Shown here: one piece after another, positions 42,822 to 47,540 of the stretch | Position numbering within the stretch: the stretch's first letter is position 1 | How the letters are laid out: every line of letters starts with the position of its first letter | Assembly (NCBI GenBank): GCA_958427895.1 | Contig: CAUADW010000004.1 | Coordinates: 1 to 47,540, forward strand | Length of the DNA stretch: 47,540 bases | Source of the DNA: an uncultured Collinsella sp. | GTDB taxonomy: Bacteria; Actinomycetota; Coriobacteriia; Coriobacteriales; Coriobacteriaceae | Direction of reading: 5' to 3' | Notes under the pieces: generated by a model | Database searches by the model: none | What the model was told of the DNA's origin: nothing | Seen by the model: the letters and a program-made list of their open reading frames with translations, nothing else | Position numbers and translations under genes: made by a program

Positions 42822-43688
42822 ATGCTCGTCAACGCAGCAGACATGCTCAAGAAGGCCGAGGCCGGCAAGTACGGTCTCGGTGCCTTCAACACCAACAACC
42901 TCGAGTGGACCCTGGCTATTCTCCAGGCCGCCGAGGAGGCCAAGTCTCCGCTGATCCTTCAGTGCACCGCTGGTGCCGCTAAGTGGATGGGCGGTTTCAA
43001 GGTCTGCGCCGACATGGTCAAGGCTGCCGTCGAGGCCATGGGCGTTACCGTTCCCGTCGCCCTTCACCTCGATCACGGTTCTTACGAGGACTGCTTCAAG
43101 TGCATCGAGGCCGGCTTCACGTCCATCATGTATGACGGCTCTCACGAGGAGACCTTCCAGCTTAACCTCGATCGCACCAAGGAGCTCGTTGAGCTTGCCC
43201 ACTCCAAGGGCATGTCCATCGAGGCCGAGGTCGGCGGCATCGGCGGCACCGAGGACGGCGTGACCTCCAGCGGCGAGCTCGCTGATCCTGCTGAGTGCAA
43301 GCAGATTGCTGACCTGGGCGTCGACTTCCTCGCTTGCGGTATCGGCAACATCCACGGCGTGTACCCTGCCGACTGGGCTGGCCTTTCCTTCGAGCGCCTG
43401 GGCGAGATCAAGGCTCAGACCGGCGACCTGCCCCTCGTCCTGCACGGTGGCACCGGCATCCCCGAGGATCAGATCAAGAAGGCCATCTCCCTGGGTATCT
43501 CCAAGATCAACGTCAACACCGATCTGCAGCTCGTCTTTGCCAAGGGCGTTCGCGAGTACATCGAGGCTGGCAAGGATCAGCAGGGCAAGGGCTTTGACCC
43601 CCGCAAGCTCCTCAAGCCTGGTCGCGACAACATCGTTGCCCGCACCAAGGAGCTCATGGAGGAGTTTGGCTCCGTCAACAAGGCGTAA
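42822..43688 (+). CDS. fba: Class II fructose-bisphosphate aldolase
   Basis: Class II zinc aldolase of 288 residues, cleaving fructose-1,6-bisphosphate in glycolysis. It begins MLVNAADMLKKAEAGKYGLG and shows AFNTNNLEW, the zinc and catalytic region ALHLDHGSYEDC (Asp 84, His 85), IMYDGSHEETF, GNIHGVYP with a zinc His, and LHGGTGIP. The ATG follows ACAGGAGG, an ideal ribosome binding site. Codon choice is strongly biased to C-ending codons, as expected for a highly expressed glycolytic gene. It is monocistronic and followed by a very long palindrome. Confidence 0.95.
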   Translation: MLVNAADMLKKAEAGKYGLGAFNTNNLEWTLAILQAAEEAKSPLILQCTAGAAKWMGGFKVCADMVKAAVEAMGVTVPVALHLDHGSYEDCFKCIEAGFTSIMYDGSHEETFQLNLDRTKELVELAHSKGMSIEAEVGGIGGTEDGVTSSGELADPAECKQIADLGVDFLACGIGNIHGVYPADWAGLSFERLGEIKAQTGDLPLVLHGGTGIPEDQIKKAISLGISKINVNTDLQLVFAKGVREYIEAGKDQQGKGFDPRKLLKPGRDNIVARTKELMEEFGSVNKA

Positions 43689-43819
43689 GTAGCGGTTTAA
43701 CTTCCCGCCGGAGGCCCCGTTTTCCCTACGCTGTTTCCCTCGCGCTCACCTGGCTTCGCCAGAAGTCGCGCGACGGAATCAGCTCCGGGGAAACGGGGCC
43801 TCCTTCGTTAACTCGCTAC
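43689..43819. repeat. 131-bp extended palindrome downstream of fba
   Basis: The element starts at the first base after the fba stop. From outside to centre it pairs GTAGCGGTTTAAC with GTTAACTCGCTAC, GGAGGCCCCGTTTTCCC with GGGGAAACGGGGCCTCC, GTTTCCCTCGCGC with GCGCGACGGAATC, and CTGGC with GCCAG around TTC. It may act as the fba terminator and is probably a repetitive palindromic element. Confidence 0.75.
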
Positions 43820-43935
43820 AGGGTTACTGGGCTGAATTAAGATGGCTACTGGCTTTGCCAGAAGTCGCGTCAAGGAAACAGTTTCGGGGGACGGAGCTTC
43901 CTTCGTTTACCGCCGCAGGGTTACTGGGCTGAATT
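43750..43935 (+). repeat. Two degenerate ~88-bp tandem direct repeats
   Basis: Copy 1 (43750-43838) and copy 2 (43849-43935) share CTGGCTT-GCCAGAAGTCGCG, GGAA-CAG, TCCTTCGTT and an identical end CAGGGTTACTGGGCTGAATT. Copy 1 is also the right half of the palindrome. The remaining gap to the transglutaminase gene (43936-44041) holds a T-run, a small hairpin and a promoter. Confidence 0.7.
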
Positions 43936-43968
43936 CATTTTTTTGACTACCGTTCGGCGGTGTTGATG

Positions 43969-43995
43969 GCTCCCTTGTTGGGGCTTTCTTTTTAT
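43969..43995 (+). terminator. Weak terminator-like hairpin
   Basis: GCTCC (43969-43973) pairs with GGGGC including one G-T pair, followed by TTTCTTTTTATC. It is short, and its tail overlaps the promoter listed next. Confidence 0.35.
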
Positions 43996-44006
43996 CTCGC
44001 TACAAT
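43978..44006 (+). promoter_or_regulatory. Probable promoter of the transglutaminase gene
   Basis: TTGGGG (43978-43983), 17-base AT-rich spacer, TACAAT (44001-44006), 35 bases before the ATG at 44042. Confidence 0.45.
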
Positions 44007-44041
44007 GGGCTTCAAGCGTTCTAGTGACTTGGAGTTTTGGT

Positions 44042-45475
44042 ATGGCTGTTATTAATGTGCTGCCTTCGGATGGGAAGGTTATTGACGAGGGTCCTGTTGG
44101 TTGCTCTGTTGATGTCTGCTGTGATGATTTTCGTCATCTCGATATTGGACTGCCGCCTGAGATTCTTCGTCTCAAGGATGCCGGATATTTGACGCAGGCA
44201 GTTGCTGCCTGCGATCGCCTTTTGGAGCAGAACCCTGAGCCTTCGCTTGCTGCCTGCGTTCGTGCCGAGCGGTATCGCATGCTTGAGACGCCGCTTCATT
44301 TTTCGGTGTCGCGCGATCGAGCTATTGCGATGATTCGCGAGGAGTGGCCTGAGTTTACCGAGGAGCAGTTTGACGATCTGATTGACCGTAAGCGTATTGA
44401 CTGGCGCTTTATCGATGGCGAGCTGTTCGTTCTCGACAACTTCCTCGATTCGCTTCGCGTATATCCCAAAGAGGTTCCCGGCATGCGGCCCGATCCTACG
44501 GACGGAATTGCACTGCGCAACGAGATGCTCAAGGAGATGGAGTCGCAAAATGGATTGGCTCGCGTTATTACGCTTAAGGCGTCCTTGTCTGTCCCCGGCG
44601 CTCTAGAGGGGGAGACCGTTCGCGCTTGGCTACCCGTTGCCGCCGCCTGTCGTCAACAGTCTCATATCGAGGTTCTCGATATGACGCCGGAGGGTGCTGT
44701 TGCTCCCGCGAACGCTTCGGCGCGTACCGCCTCGTGGTCTTCTTCGAGTGATCGCTCATTCTCGGTGACCTATCGCTATCAAATCAATGCCGCTTATCGC
44801 GATATTTATGGGGGTGCGCTTCCGTCGCATCCGTGTATGGACGCGCCGTTGCCCGAAGATATTTCTGAGGACCGTCCGCACATTGCATTCACGCCGTATC
44901 TGCAGCAGCTGACGGCCGGTGTTGTTGACGGACTCGAGGATCCGCTCGATCGCGCTCGTGCTATCTATGATTATCTGACGCAGCATATCGACTATCGCTA
45001 TCAGCCGCCGTACTTGCTTTTGGGATCTATTGCCGATGACTGCGCGCATTCGCTCCGCGGCGATTGCGGCGTTATGGCGCTCACGTTTATCACCATGTGC
45101 CGTATCGCGGGCGTGCCTGCCCGTTGGCAGAGCGGCCTGTACGTTGCACCCGATTCGGTGGGGTCGCACGACTGGGCAGAGTTCTATACGCCGCAGACCG
45201 GTTGGCTCAACGCCGACGTGTCATTTGGATCTTCTGCTCGCAGGATGGGGGAGGAGTGGCGCCGCCGTCACTACTTTGGCAATCTCGACCCGTGGCGTAT
45301 GGTGGCCAACAATCGATTCCAGGCAGAGTTTGAGCCCTCTTTCGACGGCATGCGCGAGGACCCTTGCGATAACCAGATGGGTGAGGCTTCGGTCGACGGT
45401 CGCGGATGCCGTCAGCGCGAGATGCTACGCACGGTCGAACTCATCGAAATGCTCGAAGTTCCATTTTCGGACTAA
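44042..45475 (+). CDS. Transglutaminase-like protein
   Basis: Protein of 477 residues with a C-terminal transglutaminase-like (papain fold) domain. The catalytic Cys is in LRGDCGVMALTFITMCR (about 342), the His in GSHDWAEFYTP (about 376) and the Asp in LNADVSFG (about 391). The first 200 residues are helical, with a domain of unknown function that is rich in acidic and aromatic residues. A beta-rich region follows (VRAWLPVAAACRQQSHIEVL) that commonly precedes this domain. No signal peptide is visible, so it is probably cytoplasmic; it may be a peptidase or amidase rather than a cross-linker. The ATG at 44042 follows GGAG with about eight bases spacing. Confidence 0.82.
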   Translation: MAVINVLPSDGKVIDEGPVGCSVDVCCDDFRHLDIGLPPEILRLKDAGYLTQAVAACDRLLEQNPEPSLAACVRAERYRMLETPLHFSVSRDRAIAMIREEWPEFTEEQFDDLIDRKRIDWRFIDGELFVLDNFLDSLRVYPKEVPGMRPDPTDGIALRNEMLKEMESQNGLARVITLKASLSVPGALEGETVRAWLPVAAACRQQSHIEVLDMTPEGAVAPANASARTASWSSSSDRSFSVTYRYQINAAYRDIYGGALPSHPCMDAPLPEDISEDRPHIAFTPYLQQLTAGVVDGLEDPLDRARAIYDYLTQHIDYRYQPPYLLLGSIADDCAHSLRGDCGVMALTFITMCRIAGVPARWQSGLYVAPDSVGSHDWAEFYTPQTGWLNADVSFGSSARRMGEEWRRRHYFGNLDPWRMVANNRFQAEFEPSFDGMREDPCDNQMGEASVDGRGCRQREMLRTVELIEMLEVPFSD

Positions 45476-45489
45476 TCGGTAGAAAGCTG

Positions 45490-45498
45490 TGATAAACT
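45490..45498 (+). promoter_or_regulatory. Possible extended -10 promoter of tRNA-Leu
   Basis: TGATAAACT (TGn plus TAAACT) ends 16 bases before the tRNA 5' end. Confidence 0.35.
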
Positions 45499-45514
45499 AA
45501 CTCACGCATTACGT

Positions 45515-45601
45515 GCCCGAGTGGCGGAATTGGCAGACGCAGTGGACTCAAAATCCACCGTTGGCAACAACGTGCGAGTTCGAGTCTCGCCTCGGGCACC
45601 A
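45515..45601 (+). tRNA. tRNA-Leu (anticodon CAA)
   Basis: An 87-nt class II tRNA. The acceptor stem is GCCCGAG/CTCGGGC with discriminator A and an encoded CCA at 45599-45601. The anticodon stem GTGGA/TCCAC frames the loop CTCAAAA, giving anticodon CAA (reads UUG). A long variable arm (CGTTGGCAACAACG) and T-arm GCGAGTTCGAGTCTCGC follow. A terminator lies 20 bases downstream. Confidence 0.96.
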
Positions 45602-45646
45602 TACATGCAAGCGAGCGTTCAAGGGGGTCGAGGCCCCCTTTTCGTG
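45579..45646 (+). repeat. Direct repeat copy 1: tRNA-Leu 3' end plus terminator
   Basis: Begins at the TTCGAGTC of the T-arm, includes the acceptor 3' strand with CCA, a 20-nt linker and the terminator stem, and ends CGTG. It recurs almost exactly 183 bases downstream. Confidence 0.9.
45621..45644 (+). terminator. Terminator after tRNA-Leu
   Basis: AAGGGGG and CCCCCTTTT flank the loop TCGAGG, a compact G/C stem with a T-run. Confidence 0.85.
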
Positions 45647-45761
45647 CCGAACTCGCGTGAGCGCGCGAAGCGTTAAGCAAACAGGCCTGCGGCCTGTTTG
45701 TAGCGGAGCGTGGCGAGGGCGCCGCGCGTCCGAAGCCCGGGGCTTCGCGAAGCGAAGGCCC

Positions 45762-45830
45762 TTCGAGTCTCGCCTCGGGCACCATACATGCAAGCGAGCG
45801 TTCAAGGGGGTCGAGGCCCCCTTTTTCGTG
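45762..45830 (+). repeat. Direct repeat copy 2: orphan tRNA-Leu 3' fragment plus terminator
   Basis: Identical to 45579-45646 except for one extra T in the terminator tail. There is no upstream tRNA half, so it is a fragment of 22 tRNA-derived bases followed by a second terminator at 45804-45827. The 115 bases between the copies hold an AAACAGGCC/GGCCTGTTT hairpin and a GAAGCCC/GGGCTTC palindrome, and no gene. Confidence 0.88.
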
Positions 45831-45856
45831 TACGTAATGTGATAACGCGCGGTACG

Positions 45857-45865
45857 TGTTATTAT
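45857..45865 (+). promoter_or_regulatory. Extended -10 promoter for infC-rpmI-rplT
   Basis: TGTTATTAT (TGn plus TATTAT), about 175 bases before infC, leaving a long untranslated leader. The -35 is poor. Confidence 0.45.
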
Positions 45866-45985
45866 TCGCAAGGCGTTGTTCCCGCAATGCCCTAAAGAGG
45901 AACCCGAGGGTTCCCACCTTTTGGCGCCAATGAGCAGCTGACTGGTCATACAAATTAGATTCTCTTCCTTAAATCGAGGATGTCT

Positions 45986-46042
45986 ATGTGTACGACCTGG
46001 TTGCTGAGAAGCGCCGGGTTATTTTTTTATGAATGGAGGTAG
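45986..46042 (+). CDS. Possible 18-residue leader peptide of infC
   Basis: ATG at 45986 lies five bases after CGAGGA and reads MCTTWLLRSAGLFFYEWR to a TAG at 46040-46042. It runs through the terminator hairpin and ends inside the infC ribosome binding region, so its translation would melt the hairpin and overlap infC initiation. A second frame (GTG 45988 to TGA 46030-46032) also crosses it. Expression is unproven. Confidence 0.3.
   Translation: MCTTWLLRSAGLFFYEWR
45995..46029 (+). terminator. Attenuator hairpin in the infC leader
   Basis: ACCTGG pairs with CCGGGT, and an inner GCT/AGC stem closes on a GAGA tetraloop; ATTTTTTTA follows. It ends only a few bases before infC, so it fits transcription attenuation of the infC operon, as known for L20-controlled leaders in Firmicutes. 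An upstream stem GGAACCC/GGGTTCC at about 45899-45916 may be part of the switch. Confidence 0.65.
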
Positions 46043-46602
46043 GGAAAATAGCTAAGTCTGATGACACCCGCATCAACGACGAGATTACTGCATCTTCGTG
46101 CCGTTTGATTGGCGTCGATGGCTCTCAGCTCGGCCTGTTCGCCATCCGCGATGCCCAGCGCGTCGCCGACGATCAGGGTCTCGACCTGGTCGAGATTGCT
46201 CCCAACGCGGAGCCGCCGGTCTGCAAGGTCATGGACTACGGTAAGTTCAAGTACCAGCAGGCCATGAAGGCCAAGGCTGCTCGTAAGAACCAGTCCAAGG
46301 TCGAGGTCAAGGAAATGAAGTTCCGACCCAAGATCGACGTTGGCGACTACGAGACCAAGAAGGGCCACGTTCTGCGTTTCCTTAAGAAGGGCGCACGCGT
46401 TAAGATCACCATCATGTTCCGCGGCCGTGAGATGGCTCACCCGGAGCAGGGCCTTAACGTTCTCGAGCGTCTTGCCGAGGATCTCAAGCCTTACGCTACG
46501 GTCGAGTCCAAGCCTAAGATGGAAGGCCGTAACATGCTTATGCTGCTCGCCCCGATTAAGGGCGCCTTCGATGAGGATAAAGCGGCAAGCGATACCAAGT
46601 AA
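46033..46602 (+). CDS. infC: Translation initiation factor IF-3
   Basis: IF3 of about 185-189 residues, which binds the 30S subunit and enforces start-codon fidelity. The N-terminal domain has DTRINDEITASSCRLIGVDG and GLFAIRDAQRVADDQGLDLV, then PPVCKVMDYGKFKYQ, the lysine-rich linker and the C-terminal domain (KEMKFRPKIDVGDYETKKG, VKITIMFRGREMAHPEQG). The first ATG in frame (46033) has no upstream ribosome binding site, while GGAGGT (46035-46040) lies seven bases before an in-frame ATA at 46048. The true start may therefore be AUA, a discriminated codon as in E. coli infC, which uses AUU. First gene of the infC-rpmI-rplT operon. Confidence 0.93.
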   Translation: MEVGKIAKSDDTRINDEITASSCRLIGVDGSQLGLFAIRDAQRVADDQGLDLVEIAPNAEPPVCKVMDYGKFKYQQAMKAKAARKNQSKVEVKEMKFRPKIDVGDYETKKGHVLRFLKKGARVKITIMFRGREMAHPEQGLNVLERLAEDLKPYATVESKPKMEGRNMLMLLAPIKGAFDEDKAASDTK

Positions 46603-46634
46603 CTAGTGTTCTGTAACCGATTAAGGAGTATTTC

Positions 46635-46826
46635 ATGCCTAAGATGAAGTCCCACAGCGGCACCAAGAAGCGTTTCCGCAAGACTGGTACCGGCAAGCTT
46701 ATGCGCGCCAAGGCTTTCAAGAGCCACATCCTGAGCAAGAAGTCCACCAAGCGTAAGCGTGGCTTCCGTCAGGAGACCGAGATCGCCGCTGCCGACCGCA
46801 AGGTCATCAAGTCGCGTCTCGCCTAA
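46635..46826 (+). CDS. rpmI: Ribosomal protein bL35
   Basis: Basic protein of 63 residues, beginning MPKMKSHSGTKKRFRKTGTG and containing HILSKKSTKRKRGFR, the L35 pattern. The length is typical. The ATG follows AAGGAG with about six bases spacing. It lies between infC and rplT, the usual order, 32 bases after infC. Confidence 0.96.
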   Translation: MPKMKSHSGTKKRFRKTGTGKLMRAKAFKSHILSKKSTKRKRGFRQETEIAAADRKVIKSRLA

Positions 46827-46872
46827 GTTCGCGTTCCCGTTTTTCGTTTTACCGTCTAGGAGTTGATAGAAC

Positions 46873-47232
46873 ATGGCACGTATTAAGCGCGCTGTTGCCG
46901 CCAAGAAGAAGCGCCGTACCGTTATGCACCGTGCGAAGGGTTACTACGGTGCCGCTTCGCGTACTTACAAGCATGCTAAAGAGCAGGTCCAGCACTCCCT
47001 GCAGTATCAGTATCGTGATCGCCGCAACAAGAAGCGCGAGATTCGTTCTCTCTGGATCACTCGTATCAACGCTGCTGCTCGCCTGAACGACATCTCTTAC
47101 TCTCAGTTCATGCACGGCCTGAAGGTTGCCGGCATCGAGCTCGACCGCAAGGTCCTGGCTCAGATGGCTTACGAGGACATCGAGTCCTTCAACGAGCTGG
47201 CTACTATCGCCAAGAAGGCTCTCGAGGCCTAA
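46873..47232 (+). CDS. rplT: Ribosomal protein bL20
   Basis: Basic protein of 119 residues, beginning MARIKRAVAAKKKRRTVMHR with the L20 hallmarks KGYYGAASRTYKHAKEQV, RRNKKREIRSLWITRINAA and FMHGLKVAGIELDRKVLAQM. Besides its role in 50S assembly, L20 represses its own operon in many bacteria by binding the mRNA leader, which fits the attenuator before infC. The ATG follows AGGAG with about nine bases spacing. A terminator follows. Confidence 0.97.
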   Translation: MARIKRAVAAKKKRRTVMHRAKGYYGAASRTYKHAKEQVQHSLQYQYRDRRNKKREIRSLWITRINAAARLNDISYSQFMHGLKVAGIELDRKVLAQMAYEDIESFNELATIAKKALEA

Positions 47233-47252
47233 TAGATTCTCTTGAATCGCTA

Positions 47253-47290
47253 GGGGAGTGTCGCGTTGTGCGCGGCGCTCCCTCTTTTTA
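47253..47290 (+). terminator. Intrinsic terminator of infC-rpmI-rplT
   Basis: GGGAGTGTCGCG pairs with CGCGGCGCTCCC (two G-T pairs) around TTGTG, followed by TCTTTTTATC. Confidence 0.88.
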
Positions 47291-47540
47291 TCTGAAGCGC
47301 GGTTTACATTGCTAAAAGCGCGGGTAGATAAACACATACAGGTGACCGATCTCTATATATTCCTGAACCAAAGGGTCATCATCTGATACGTGCGGAAGAT
47401 CCGCACCAGTCTTTCTATTACCTATAGAAAGCAATATGTTGTGTAGGACTTGTGAAGAGTGGAATTGACGTCCCACAGAGCTTCGCGGTCTGGCAATATA
47501 TCTCCTTGCCGCGCGGCCCGGTGGAACCGGATGAGCCGCG
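47291..47540. other. Gene-free, hairpin-rich region at the right edge
   Basis: No credible reading frame. The stretch is AT-richer than its surroundings and holds several stems: GTGCGGA/TCCGCAC (about 47386-47405), CTTTCTAT/ATAGAAAG (about 47413-47433) and, at the very end, CGCGGC CCGGT / ACCGG GCCGCG enclosing GGTGGAACC. It may be the leader RNA of the next gene; the element is cut by the window edge, so I leave it unassigned. Confidence 0.4.

Noticed and set aside
43689..43935. CRISPR array
   Set aside because: Only two degenerate units, long and palindromic, with no unique spacers of regular size and no cas genes in the window.
45513..45953. Frames running across tRNA-Leu and its repeated fragment
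   Set aside because: They translate the tRNA and the terminators; the repeated peptide pieces simply reflect the direct repeat.

Overview
The window looks like a chromosomal segment of a high-GC, gut-type anaerobe of the Coriobacteriia, most like Collinsella. This is an inference from gene content and style: strong GGAGG-type ribosome binding sites with many GTG starts, a lactate dehydrogenase/EtfB/ferredoxin-EtfA operon, a single-chain PurL of about 1250 residues, a RecJ-helicase fusion, and an infC-rpmI-rplT operon with a leader. There are no insertion sequences, phage genes or CRISPR arrays. Most of the window is ordinary core metabolism. The left 10 kb, several palindromic intergenic repeats and the tRNA-infC interval are the less ordinary parts.

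Left part (1-10 kb, mostly minus strand). After the 3' end of an unknown gene comes a three-gene operon: a TerB_N/TerB_C protein, a BrxD-like (DUF2791) P-loop ATPase and an Lhr-like SF2 helicase. This matches the layout of the anti-phage system Shango (SngABC). It is followed by a DUF554 membrane protein and a five-gene operon of small exported proteins. That operon includes a sortase-type LAQTG-anchored protein and a WxL-like secreted protein, and may build a cell-surface assembly.

Middle part (10-35 kb). Here are the lactate dehydrogenase-EtfBA operon (probable flavin-based electron bifurcation/confurcation with ferredoxin), an HD hydrolase, AzlCD, a KDG permease, a membrane diguanylate cyclase, an EamA exporter, purL, a CPA2 antiporter and homoserine dehydrogenase. 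A complete branched-chain amino acid ABC transporter follows, with two tandem paralogous substrate-binding lipoproteins followed by livHMGF. The stretch ends with cutC, a DUF4931 GalT-like protein and a BASS-family transporter.

Right part (36-47.5 kb). A RecJ-RecQ-like fusion, RelA/SpoT and a metallo-beta-lactamase-fold hydrolase form a likely operon. Then come class II fructose-bisphosphate aldolase, a transglutaminase-like protein, tRNA-Leu(CAA) and infC-rpmI-rplT. The infC leader holds a terminator hairpin and a possible leader peptide. The best Shine-Dalgarno sequence points to an unusual AUA start for IF3. The tRNA-Leu 3' end with its terminator is duplicated 183 bp downstream. Several intergenic regions carry long palindromes that look like repetitive extragenic elements.
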